A stretch of 44,200 nucleotides of DNA from an uncultured bacterium (GTDB lineage: Bacteria > Latescibacterota > UBA2968 > UBA8231), in assembly GCA_937942165.1 (NCBI GenBank), contig CALDFW010000070.1, forward strand, positions 1-44,200, given 5' to 3'. The notes beneath the pieces were generated by a model, which was not told where the DNA came from, did not search any database, and worked only from the letters and a program-made list of their open reading frames with translations. The translations under genes and the position numbers were made by a program. Below are positions 8,454 to 16,121 of the stretch, in pieces; within the stretch, counting starts at the first letter, position 1, and every line of letters starts with the position of its first letter.

Positions 8454-9422
8454 ATGTCGTTTAAATTTGTATTTCTCTGCGCAGAAAACGAACAGACGCG
8501 AGCCTATGCCGAAGGCATGTGCGGCGTCGTGCCTGGTTTAGAGATTGTGTTTGCCGCTGAGCGAAGCGCGCAGCTAGCGGCTCTGCCCGGAGCACAGGCG
8601 TGCTTCGGAACGCTGGATTCCGAGCTCTTAGCGGCCGCTGATGAACTCGGTTGGCTGGCCGCGCCCGCAGCCGGACCGCCCAAGGGCTATTACTTTGACG
8701 AGTTGATTGCCAGCGACGTCGAGGTGACCAATTTTCGCGGCATCTTCAACGATCATATATCGGCCCACGTCATGGCGTTTGTACTGTGCTTTGCGCGCGG
8801 AATGCACGCCTATTTTCGCGACCAGTATGACGGCCAGTGGCGCAAGGGCGGTGAAATGCGTCCGGCTACGCACTTAGCCGAGTCGACGGCGCTGATTATT
8901 GGCGTGGGAGGAATCGGCGGCGCAACGGCTGTGCACTGTCATCACTTCGGGATGCGCGTGATCGGAGTTGATCCGCGCGTGGATGAGGCGCCGGAGGGCG
9001 TGGACGTATTGCATCGTCCCGATGCGCTAAGACGCTTGCTGCCTCAGGCCGACTTTGTCATCCTGACCGCGCCGCAGACGCCTTCGACCGAAGGAATGTT
9101 CACCTCCAGCCTGTTTGGTCAGATGAAGCCGTCTGCTTTCTTTATCAATATCGGGCGAGGTTCTAACGTCGCCTTGTCCGATCTCGACGCCGTCTTGCGC
9201 GAGGGGACGATCGCAGGGGCTGCGCTCGACGTGTTTGAGACGGAACCTCTGCCAGCTGAGCATCCGCTGTGGACGGCGCCCAACTTTCTCATGACGCCAC
9301 ACACGGCGGCAGCGGGTCCCTATTTGAACCAGCGCCGTTTGGATTTAATGGTGGACAATAGTCGACGATTTGCACGGGGCGAACCGCTGGTCAACGTGGT
9401 GGATAAAGAAAACTGGTTTTGA
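8454..9422 (+). CDS. D-isomer-specific 2-hydroxyacid dehydrogenase
   Basis: The preferred ATG at 8454 gives 322 residues and has AAAGGA 11 bases upstream; a longer in-frame reading from 8352 adds a non-conserved stretch. The NAD-binding motif is IIGVGGIGGATAVHCHHFGMRVIGVDPR (G-x-G-x-x-G). The family signature NIGRGSNVALSDLDAVLREG and the C-terminal active-site His segment (LMTPHTAAAGPY) are present, with the catalytic Glu region FETEPLPAEHPLW between them. It reduces 2-oxoacids or oxidises D-2-hydroxyacids with NAD(P). The N-terminal substrate domain is short and divergent, as in GhrA-like members, and I cannot name the substrate. It stands alone on the plus strand, next to a convergent aldolase gene 26 bases away. 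Confidence 0.88.
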   Translation: MSFKFVFLCAENEQTRAYAEGMCGVVPGLEIVFAAERSAQLAALPGAQACFGTLDSELLAAADELGWLAAPAAGPPKGYYFDELIASDVEVTNFRGIFNDHISAHVMAFVLCFARGMHAYFRDQYDGQWRKGGEMRPATHLAESTALIIGVGGIGGATAVHCHHFGMRVIGVDPRVDEAPEGVDVLHRPDALRRLLPQADFVILTAPQTPSTEGMFTSSLFGQMKPSAFFINIGRGSNVALSDLDAVLREGTIAGAALDVFETEPLPAEHPLWTAPNFLMTPHTAAAGPYLNQRRLDLMVDNSRRFARGEPLVNVVDKENWF

Positions 9423-9448
9423 GAGCGCCTACAGAGGCGAGGAAATCC

Positions 9449-10495
9449 TCAGCTCAGCCATTCGTCGCGGTGTGCTTCTACAAATGCGTCGTCGTTTAGA
9501 TGCGGATAGGCCGCATACACGCGATCGATCTCGGCGGACTGACCCGGCGATAGAACTTCTTCCTTTTCCAAGCACCAAATACCCTCTAGTAGTCCCTGCC
9601 GACGCAGGACTTCATGGATGCCGGCAATGCATCCAGCGAAGCCGTTGGCCGCGTCAAAAAAGGCGGCATTGCTATCGGTTACTTCGACTGCGCGCGTTAA
9701 CACGTCTTGCGTTAACGGTGTGTCATGTGCGCGGATGGACTGACACTGTTGGAGCAGCTGGACGGCCTTTTGAGTCCAGACGGCCCAATGGCCTAGCAGG
9801 CCGCCGGCAAAGTGCAGTTCCACGCCTTCGAATACGTGCCGCGTCAGCAAATCCAACACGATATTGTCGTCGTTGCCCGTGTAGAGCGCGATCTCTTGGG
9901 CCCGTCCTGAAGCGGCTAACGCGCGGAGCACGTCAATGGTCTGATAGCGGTTAAACGGGGCTATCTTTATGGCTATGACTTGCTCAATTTCACAGAAACG
10001 CCGCCAGAATTCGTAGCCGAGGAGTCGGCCTCCAACGGAGGGCTGTAAATAAAAGCCTACGACCGGAGCCGCGTCTGCCACCGCTTGGCAATGGGCGATG
10101 AGCGCGTCATCATCGGCGTCGTGCAGAGCGGCTAGGCTGAGCAGGACGGCGTGATAGCCGAGGTCCATGGCCAATTCCGCCTCCGCAACTGCTTGGGCGG
10201 TTGGACCAATGGCGCCCGCGATGCGAACGCAGTCGGGACCTCCCCGTTCGTCCATGACTTCTGCGGCTAGCTCCAGAACGGGGCGGAAGAGCCCTACGGC
10301 CGGATCGCGTATGGCAAATTGCGTGGTGTGCACGCCGACGGCCAAGCCGCCTGCGCCCGATGCCAGGTAGTAGCGTGCCATGGCGCGCTGCCTTCGTTCG
10401 TCGAGCGTGCGGTTTGCCGTTAGGGCGAGAGGGTGGGCAGGTATGACTCGACCATCGCCCAGGGCACGGCGGATATGTTCTGGTAGAGGGTTCAT
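9449..10495 (-). CDS. DHDPS/N-acetylneuraminate-lyase-superfamily protein (DapA-like)
   Basis: The ATG at 10495 overlaps the upstream methyltransferase stop as ATGA and gives 348 residues; a longer frame would read back into that gene. The fold is the DHDPS-type class I aldolase barrel. A Schiff-base Lys lies in VIAIKIAPFNRYQ (Lys177) and the partner Tyr in VVGFYLQPSVGG (Tyr149). This family includes DapA, NanA and 2-keto-3-deoxy sugar-acid aldolases. The protein is about 50 residues longer than typical DapA and lacks some DapA-specific blocks, so a catabolic lyase or dehydratase is more likely than lysine biosynthesis. Presence with a sialidase-like gene makes a sialate-type lyase conceivable, but nothing in the sequence proves this. 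Confidence 0.8.
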   Translation of the reverse strand: MNPLPEHIRRALGDGRVIPAHPLALTANRTLDERRQRAMARYYLASGAGGLAVGVHTTQFAIRDPAVGLFRPVLELAAEVMDERGGPDCVRIAGAIGPTAQAVAEAELAMDLGYHAVLLSLAALHDADDDALIAHCQAVADAAPVVGFYLQPSVGGRLLGYEFWRRFCEIEQVIAIKIAPFNRYQTIDVLRALAASGRAQEIALYTGNDDNIVLDLLTRHVFEGVELHFAGGLLGHWAVWTQKAVQLLQQCQSIRAHDTPLTQDVLTRAVEVTDSNAAFFDAANGFAGCIAGIHEVLRRQGLLEGIWCLEKEEVLSPGQSAEIDRVYAAYPHLNDDAFVEAHRDEWLS

Positions 10496-11121
10496 AGCAG
10501 CGATCCTACGACCAAGAGGTATGCGCTCGCTTTGACCTCTTCGCTCACGCTCCATTCTTTCACTTCTCCGCCAACCTTATCGATGACTTTGTCGGCCATC
10601 TCGTGGAACGGCGGGCGACCGGGATCGGCGATTACGACCTGTTGTACGCCCGCGGAGATCGATTTTTTAACGAGTTTATAAATGGGGTCGACCATTTCGT
10701 CCCAGAAGCAAATGTCGGCTCCCAGCAGTAGTTGGGTTTCTTTCAAGTCTTTTTTCTTGAGCTGCTCAAACGTCGCTTCTCGCGTCTTTATCTTTACTCC
10801 ATTGATTTTGGCGTGCAGATCCAAATAGGGGAAGACTGCCGGATCCGCATCGAGTCCCAAGACCTTTGCTCCGTAGTTTTTGGCGCAGAAGATACCCGTT
10901 GGGCCCCAGCCGCATCCCGCCTCCAGCACGCGCGTGCCCTTGGGCAATCCCTGTTGTTGAATGAAATCCATAATGCACCAGCTGGAATTCCACACTTTGT
11001 TGCCGTGAATATTGGGTTCGTACTGGCTCTTTAACTTCCGAACGCGCGCGTCGGCAGATTTGAGTACTGTGATGCCGTAGGCATGGCGTTCCGTGCTCTT
11101 TTGCTTTTTCTTTTTTCCCAT
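10492..11121 (-). CDS. Class I SAM-dependent methyltransferase (METTL-type)
   Basis: The likely start is ATG at 11121 (209 residues, basic MGKKKKQKS N-terminus). A GTG at 11160 is also in frame, but I see no better ribosome site for it. The SAM-binding motif LEAGCGWGPTGIFCAKNYGAKVLGLD contains the G-x-G loop and the acidic strand-2 end. ADICFWDEM occupies the post-II region, as in methyltransferase family 16 (METTL21-like) lysine methyltransferases. The substrate could be a protein. It overlaps the downstream DapA-like gene by four bases, so the two are translationally coupled, an odd pairing that may mean only a shared promoter. Confidence is high for methyltransferase and low for substrate. 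Confidence 0.82.
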   Translation of the reverse strand: MGKKKKQKSTERHAYGITVLKSADARVRKLKSQYEPNIHGNKVWNSSWCIMDFIQQQGLPKGTRVLEAGCGWGPTGIFCAKNYGAKVLGLDADPAVFPYLDLHAKINGVKIKTREATFEQLKKKDLKETQLLLGADICFWDEMVDPIYKLVKKSISAGVQQVVIADPGRPPFHEMADKVIDKVGGEVKEWSVSEEVKASAYLLVVGSLL

Positions 11122-11244
11122 GCTTCTCGCGTAATTTTCTCTGTTGTGCCGAGTATCCACCGGACTGCGTGGCGTTTAGTCATCGTGGTATGTGGACTGC
11201 AACAATGTAAGAGAATTGCGCCAATGCTTCAATTCACGTAAAGG

Positions 11245-12654
11245 ATGTCCGTGGGGCTTTTTACTTCTGTGCTTTACCGCTGGCGCGCGCCCGGCGGTTA
11301 TCGCGAATTTCTCTCAATTGCGATGCCGCTTATTCTTAGCACTGCCAGCTGGAGCATACAGCATTTTGTAGACCGCGTATTTCTTACCTGGCATTCTACC
11401 GAGGCGCTGGCCGCAGCGCTGCCGGCTGGGATCGCGAACTTCACGTTTATAAGTCTCTTTATGGGCACCGCGCAGTATGCCAATACATTTGTCGCCCAGT
11501 ATACGGGTGCCCACCGGCCAGAGCGCGTCGGGCCGGCCGTTTGGCAGGGCACGTATTTGGCATTGCTAAGCGGCGTGTTGGCGCTCATTCCCGCCTATTT
11601 TTCCACGGGGCTATTTGATCTAATCGGTCACGACTCAAGTATTCGTGCCCAAGAGGCTACCTACTTCCGCATTCTCTGCTACGGAACCGGGCCACAGGTG
11701 CTCGCCACCGCTACGTCGTGCTTTTTTAGCGGGCGCGGAGAAACGTGGATCGTACTGGCAGTCAACGTCGTCGCAATTGCCGTCAATATCGCTCTGGATT
11801 ATGCGCTGATCTTTGGCCACTGGGGGTTTCCCGCACTCGGCATTGCCGGAGCGGCTTGGGCGACTAATATCGGTCTTCTTATATCGGCCCTCGCCTTTAC
11901 GGTGCTCTTTTTGCGCAAGCGCTATCGGAGTGAATTTGCCACGCTGCGGGGATGGCGCCCCGACGCTGCGCTCCTGCGCCGTTTGCTGCGCTACGGCGTG
12001 CCCAACGGCGTCAACTTTATGCTCGATATCATGGCCTTTACGCTTTTTCTGCTCATCGTTGGACGCCTCGGAGCTCACGAACTTGCGGCGACCAACTTGG
12101 CTTTCAATATCAACAGTCTGGCCTTTATGCCGCTGATTGGCTGCGGCATTGCCGTATCGACTATGGTCGGTCAGCGTTTGGGGCGCGATGCGCCAGAAGA
12201 GGCCGAGTACTGCACGTGGACAGGAGTGCACTTTGCCCTCCTGTATATGGGATGTATGTCGCTTGGCTACCTGCTTATTCCCGACGTATTTCTATCTCCT
12301 TTCGGTATGCGAGCCGAAGGAGAGGACTTTCTCGCTGCGCGCGATCTGGCGCGCGATCTGCTGCGGGTTGTTGCGATCTACTGCGTATTTGATGCGTTTT
12401 ACATGATTTTTACAGCTGCGCTCAAGGGTGCGGGGGACACGCGGTTTGTCATGTGGCTATCCGTCGCTATGGGCTGGACGATTATGGTCGTGCCTGCGTT
12501 TGTTTCGCTAACCTACTTTGATGCGAATATATTTGTGCTGTGGAGCTTTATTTGTATCTACATAATGCTTATGGGAATCCTATTTTATCTCCGCTTTCGC
12601 GGGGGGCGGTGGAAGCACATGCGGGTTATTGAGGAGAAGATGGAGGCGCTGTAG
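11245..12654 (+). CDS. MATE-family multidrug/solute efflux transporter
   Basis: This protein of about 469 residues has roughly twelve hydrophobic segments in two pseudo-repeats. The MATE signature regions are an N-terminal IAMPLILSTASWSIQHFVDRVFL, then FTFISLFMGTAQYANTFVAQYTGA, and a second-half GVPNGVNFMLDIMAFTLFLLIVGRLG. MATE proteins export cationic drugs or metabolites in exchange for H+ or Na+ across the inner membrane. Start choice is open. AAAGG abuts the ATG at 11245, too close for normal use, while the in-frame GTG at 11251 lies 6 bases after AAAGGA and may be the true start. It diverges from the methyltransferase gene, and it is followed by a possible promoter for the ROK kinase gene. 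Confidence 0.93.
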   Translation: MSVGLFTSVLYRWRAPGGYREFLSIAMPLILSTASWSIQHFVDRVFLTWHSTEALAAALPAGIANFTFISLFMGTAQYANTFVAQYTGAHRPERVGPAVWQGTYLALLSGVLALIPAYFSTGLFDLIGHDSSIRAQEATYFRILCYGTGPQVLATATSCFFSGRGETWIVLAVNVVAIAVNIALDYALIFGHWGFPALGIAGAAWATNIGLLISALAFTVLFLRKRYRSEFATLRGWRPDAALLRRLLRYGVPNGVNFMLDIMAFTLFLLIVGRLGAHELAATNLAFNINSLAFMPLIGCGIAVSTMVGQRLGRDAPEEAEYCTWTGVHFALLYMGCMSLGYLLIPDVFLSPFGMRAEGEDFLAARDLARDLLRVVAIYCVFDAFYMIFTAALKGAGDTRFVMWLSVAMGWTIMVVPAFVSLTYFDANIFVLWSFICIYIMLMGILFYLRFRGGRWKHMRVIEEKMEAL

Positions 12655-12673
12655 TTGGTGCTTGCACTTTGTC

Positions 12674-12702
12674 TTGACAAGAGGGCGGTTAATTGCGAAT
12701 CT
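12674..12702 (+). promoter_or_regulatory. Possible sigma-70 promoter for ROK kinase gene
   Basis: A perfect TTGACA lies at 12674-12679. The -10 candidate 17 bases downstream (GAATCT) is poor, so this is a tentative call based mainly on the -35 match and the position about 70 bases before the start. Confidence 0.3.
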
Positions 12703-12772
12703 GCAGCACGGTTGAAACGAGCGTAGCCTAACTGCAAAAGTGGGGTTAGATCGAAACGGAGCAGAGTATACG

Positions 12773-13672
12773 ATGAGTCAGCATTACTGGGGTATCGATT
12801 TGGGGGGCACTAAAATTGAAGGCGTTGTTCTCTCTTCTACGGAAGAGCCGACGCCGCTGCTGCGCCTGCGCGTACCTACGGAAGCAGATCGGGGATACGA
12901 GCATGTGATCGGTCAGTTTCGCACGCTGATTGATAGAATGGAAAGTGAAGTGGGGGCACGGCCTGATCGGGTCGGAATATGCACGCCTGGAGTGATCGAT
13001 CCGCACACGCAGAGATTGAAAAACTGCAATGCGACTAGCCTAAACGGTCAGCCCTTAGCCAGTGACTTGCAGAGCGCCTTGCAGATGCAGGTCGTCACTT
13101 CAAACGATGCCAACTGCTTTGCACTGGCCGAAGCGCGGCTGGGCGCAGCACGCGGCGCCGAGTCCGTATTTGGCGTCATTCTTGGATCGGGCGTGGGCGG
13201 TGGGATTGTCGTAGGGAACCACGCTCTATATGGAGGACAGGGCATTGCCGGCGAATGGGGCCATAATCTACTCGCTGCGGACGGGCCAGACTGTTATTGC
13301 GGTCGGACGGGATGCGTCGAAACGATCCTGGCTGGTCCTTTTTTGGAACGGCATTATGCCGCGCTCTCAGGCCAGCAGCGGTCGCTGGCAGAAGTAGCGG
13401 AGCGGGCTGAGGGTGGCCAAGATCCCCATGCTACAGCGACCATTGATCGCCTCATCACGTATTTTGGCATGGCCATTGCCGCCGTCATCAATATCGTGGA
13501 TCCTCACGTCGTCGTTTTGGGCGGAGGCGTGAGTAACGTCGATGCGCTATACACGCGCGGCGTTGAAGAGGTTGAGCAGTTCGTTTTTAACCATCGCTTA
13601 GATACGCGCATCGTGCGCCATGAGTTGGGCGATAGTGCGGGCGTCTTTGGCGCGGCGATGCTCGTGGCTTAG
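12773..13672 (+). CDS. ROK-family sugar kinase, Mak/fructokinase-like
   Basis: The ATG at 12773 gives 299 residues and is preceded by CGGAG at 11 bases; the in-frame start at 12740 would add residues before the conserved WGIDLGGTKIEG phosphate loop. Other family motifs are SNDANCFALAEARLGAARG, GSGVGGGIV, the GEWGHN catalytic-Asp/His region and the zinc motif CYCGRTGCVE. The blocks NCNATSLNGQP, the NDANC site and the spacing to GEWGHN read closely like E. coli Mak (manno(fructo)kinase), so ATP-dependent phosphorylation of fructose or mannose is likely. It could use fructose released by the GH32 enzyme encoded about 5.6 kb upstream. Its stop overlaps the convergent RraA-like gene's stop by four bases (TTAG). 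Confidence 0.88.
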   Translation: MSQHYWGIDLGGTKIEGVVLSSTEEPTPLLRLRVPTEADRGYEHVIGQFRTLIDRMESEVGARPDRVGICTPGVIDPHTQRLKNCNATSLNGQPLASDLQSALQMQVVTSNDANCFALAEARLGAARGAESVFGVILGSGVGGGIVVGNHALYGGQGIAGEWGHNLLAADGPDCYCGRTGCVETILAGPFLERHYAALSGQQRSLAEVAERAEGGQDPHATATIDRLITYFGMAIAAVINIVDPHVVVLGGGVSNVDALYTRGVEEVEQFVFNHRLDTRIVRHELGDSAGVFGAAMLVA

Positions 13673-14376
13673 CGCTGGCTTTTCCAAGCTTCATACTCGG
13701 CCAAAGTGGCCTCGTCTGGTGGGTATGTTCCCACGATGCTCGCGCCGGCACTGATCTTTTCGAGCAGGAAAGCCTCCTTGAGTTCCATCTCAGCTGCCGC
13801 TTCGGCAACCTCAGCGGCTAGATGTGCAGGGACGACGACTACGCCCTCCTCGTCTCCAACGATAATATCACCTGGGAAAACGGCCACTTCACCGCAGGAA
13901 ACAGCGACCTGAATTTCGCTGGGATGATGGATGGTCTTGTTGGTATGGGCATTCATGGCCGCCGCGTAGGCGGGCAGCCCACTGGCGACAATAGTCGGCG
14001 TATCGCGATAGGCTCCGTCGGTGACGATGCCGACCGCGCCTCGCACCTGGAGTCGTTTGGCGAGGATAGACCCCATCGTACCGGCACTCGTCTGGCCGCG
14101 CGCGTCGATGACAAATACCGCTCCGTCTAGCACCTGCTCGATGCCCACGCGCTGCACGTCTTTTAAATTGTCCATCGGAATTTCATCGAGGTCTTCACGC
14201 GCGGGGATATAGCGGAGTGTAAAGGCGGGTCCCGCCATTTTCATGCCCGGGCCTAGGGGAGCGACGCCGTGCATAAACGTATTTTTGAGTCCGTGTAAAC
14301 GCAGGACTGAGGTGAGCGTTGCGGTGCTCGATTCCATGAGCTGCTGGCAAACGGCTTTTGAAACGTCTACGGCCAT
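13669..14376 (-). CDS. RraA-like protein (HMG aldolase/oxaloacetate decarboxylase family)
   Basis: This 235-residue protein has the RraA/4-hydroxy-4-methyl-2-oxoglutarate aldolase fold. The conserved GPAFTLRYIPAREDLDE, VFVIDARGQTSAGTMGSILAKRLQVRGAVGIVTDGAYRD and PGDIIVGDEEGVVVVPAH blocks are all present; the last two contain the G-x-x-x-D-G-x-x-R-D substrate/metal site typical of this family. Catalytic members are divalent-metal class II pyruvate aldolases, while E. coli RraA itself lacks that activity and inhibits RNase E. Presence of the R-D pair and the setting among sugar-acid genes favour the aldolase. It lies 21 bases after the D-threonine-aldolase-like gene on the same strand, so the two are likely cotranscribed. 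Confidence 0.87.
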   Translation of the reverse strand: MAVDVSKAVCQQLMESSTATLTSVLRLHGLKNTFMHGVAPLGPGMKMAGPAFTLRYIPAREDLDEIPMDNLKDVQRVGIEQVLDGAVFVIDARGQTSAGTMGSILAKRLQVRGAVGIVTDGAYRDTPTIVASGLPAYAAAMNAHTNKTIHHPSEIQVAVSCGEVAVFPGDIIVGDEEGVVVVPAHLAAEVAEAAAEMELKEAFLLEKISAGASIVGTYPPDEATLAEYEAWKSQR

Positions 14377-14397
14377 GTGAATTTCTCCCGGCTAAAT

Positions 14398-15453
14398 TTA
14401 TCGGATCGCACCGCGCGCATCGACGGACCAAATGGCTTCTACTTGACCATTGCGCAGTGCATAGATCTCGTCGTGTTCGTTAAAGCAGGGACACGGATGG
14501 GCCAGTATGATCTGGACGCGTTCGCCGATTTCGGGTTTGCGATCACAGTTGCTCAGATCAATCTGCCCGTGCTCTTCCGAGGCGCCACCCAGAATGGCCT
14601 GCGGATATTCGACCACGTATCCCATGACGGTCTGCCCGTTTAGGCTAGCCGTGGCTGCGCTCAGCGACTTACTGCCTGCATCCACAACGGCGCGATCACT
14701 GTTTGGGCGACTGACGACTGTGGCTAGCACGCGACCCGCGCATTGGGCAACGGTGTGCGTGCCGATGTCTAAGTGTTTGACGCCGCCGACGGGGTATTCG
14801 CCGGCGCGGAACTCCGTCAGTTCGGGGATCTCGTGTGCGGTAAATGCGCTGGGTGTGCTGCCCCCACTCACAGTGGGGTGGGGGAGGCCCGCCCTATCAA
14901 AGGCATCGAGCACTTCGCGCAGAAAAGGGCGCGCCGTCGGCGGGGCGGGCATAATCATGACGCCGCGTAGAGCTAGCCCTGGAGCACTATCCACCGCCTT
15001 GCCCAATTCGACGGCTGTCTCTGCGTCTGGGACCCCCGTTCGTCCCTGGTCCAATTCAATCACGACTCCCACTTCGACATCCCGGGCAACTGCCGCGGTT
15101 GACAGCCCGTCAATCGTGTAGCGCGAGTCAGCGGCTACCGTTAAGCGGGTGCGTCGAGCTAGGGCGGTTAGGCGCTCTAACTTCTGTCGGCCGATTATAT
15201 TGAAGGGGATGAGTATGTCGCCGTCGATACCGCCCGCCGCCATGATTTCGGCTTCGCCCAGTTTCTGACAGGTGATGCCAATGGCGCCTCGGCGCATCTG
15301 CATATGCGCTATGGCTACACACTTGTGCGTCTTTATATGGGGTCGTAGACCGATCCCGTGTTGGTCGAAATAGCGCTGGTAGCGGTCGAGATTATCCTCT
15401 AAGCCTTCCAGATCGACGATCAGAGCGGGCGTATCTAGTTCTTCTATGCGCAT
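14398..15453 (-). CDS. D-threonine aldolase/D-serine dehydratase-like PLP enzyme
   Basis: A 351-residue fold-type III PLP enzyme with an alanine-racemase-like N-terminal barrel. RPHIKTHK at 37-44 carries the PLP Lys41, and VGVVIELDQGRTGVPDAETAVELG and TVSGGSTPS form the phosphate-binding part. The C-terminal domain has a metal site with HPC (His319, Cys321). The known metal ligands of eukaryotic-type D-serine dehydratase are a His-x-Cys pair, whereas D-threonine aldolase uses His-x-Asp, so the dehydratase reading is slightly favoured. It would act on D-3-hydroxyamino acids in the cytoplasm. It is first in a minus-strand pair with the RraA-like gene, which suggests that an aldehyde or 2-oxoacid product passes onward, though that is inference. 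Confidence 0.86.
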   Translation of the reverse strand: MRIEELDTPALIVDLEGLEDNLDRYQRYFDQHGIGLRPHIKTHKCVAIAHMQMRRGAIGITCQKLGEAEIMAAGGIDGDILIPFNIIGRQKLERLTALARRTRLTVAADSRYTIDGLSTAAVARDVEVGVVIELDQGRTGVPDAETAVELGKAVDSAPGLALRGVMIMPAPPTARPFLREVLDAFDRAGLPHPTVSGGSTPSAFTAHEIPELTEFRAGEYPVGGVKHLDIGTHTVAQCAGRVLATVVSRPNSDRAVVDAGSKSLSAATASLNGQTVMGYVVEYPQAILGGASEEHGQIDLSNCDRKPEIGERVQIILAHPCPCFNEHDEIYALRNGQVEAIWSVDARGAIR

Positions 15454-15569
15454 GTGTTTTCCTTTCCAGTGCAGACATAGGGTACGTAGCTGCTATATCT
15501 CCTGTCAACCAGTCGGAAGGAACGTGCTCCGGTCTTGTGCAAACGGGGTGTCGTTTGCTCATTTCTACT

Positions 15570-16121
15570 ATGCCTATGGAATTGCAAAACGCGCCGCAGG
15601 TCGCTCTCGTGTGTGCGCTAACTACGAATGGTGAACGCGTCTATCGGGAGGCGATCGATCTACTTTGCGCTCGTTTTGGGTCGATTGTAGATCAGAGCGA
15701 GCCGTACGCATTGGACGAGGGGGGATACTATGCGTCAGAGATGGGAGGTGAGCTTATGAAGCAGCTTTTATGCTTTACTGAGCGGGTTGCACCCGATACC
15801 CTCTATGCCCATAAAATGGCGTCGATAGATATGGAATATGCGTTGGCGGAAACGCGAGACGGGAAGCGCTGTCGCAGTGCTAATATTGACCCGGGTCTAC
15901 TCTCTATTGAGAGCCTGGTGCTAAGCACGACAAAGAGAGTGGGGCATCGAATAAGCATTGGAAAGGGTATTTGGGCGGAAACGACGCTGCTCTATCAGAA
16001 GAGAGCATACCGGCCACTCCCGTGGACTTACTTAGACTACCAGCGCGATGACGTGCAGCGATTCTTGCTGCGCAGACGTCAATGGCTGCGCGCCCAACAG
16101 CGGTCTACCGCGCTGGGCTAG
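15570..16121 (+). CDS. DUF4416 family protein
   Basis: About 183 residues from the ATG at 15570; an ATG two codons later and a GTG at 15537 are also in frame and no ribosome site is decisive. Conserved blocks read as DUF4416: an N-terminal VALVCALTTNGERVY, the YYASEMGGELMKQLLCF segment, the central ANIDPGLLSIESLVLSTTK, then HRISIGKGIWAETTLLYQ and PLPWTYLDYQ. The family is widespread in deltaproteobacteria and relatives, is usually encoded alone and has no known function. It is soluble and without a signal peptide. It converges with purA, sharing the tetranucleotide CTAG as both stops. Confidence 0.82.
   Translation: MPMELQNAPQVALVCALTTNGERVYREAIDLLCARFGSIVDQSEPYALDEGGYYASEMGGELMKQLLCFTERVAPDTLYAHKMASIDMEYALAETRDGKRCRSANIDPGLLSIESLVLSTTKRVGHRISIGKGIWAETTLLYQKRAYRPLPWTYLDYQRDDVQRFLLRRRQWLRAQQRSTALG

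Noticed and set aside
11635-12231. 198-residue minus-strand open frame opposite the MATE gene
   Set aside because: No domain or ribosome site; the plus strand shows clear MATE segments.
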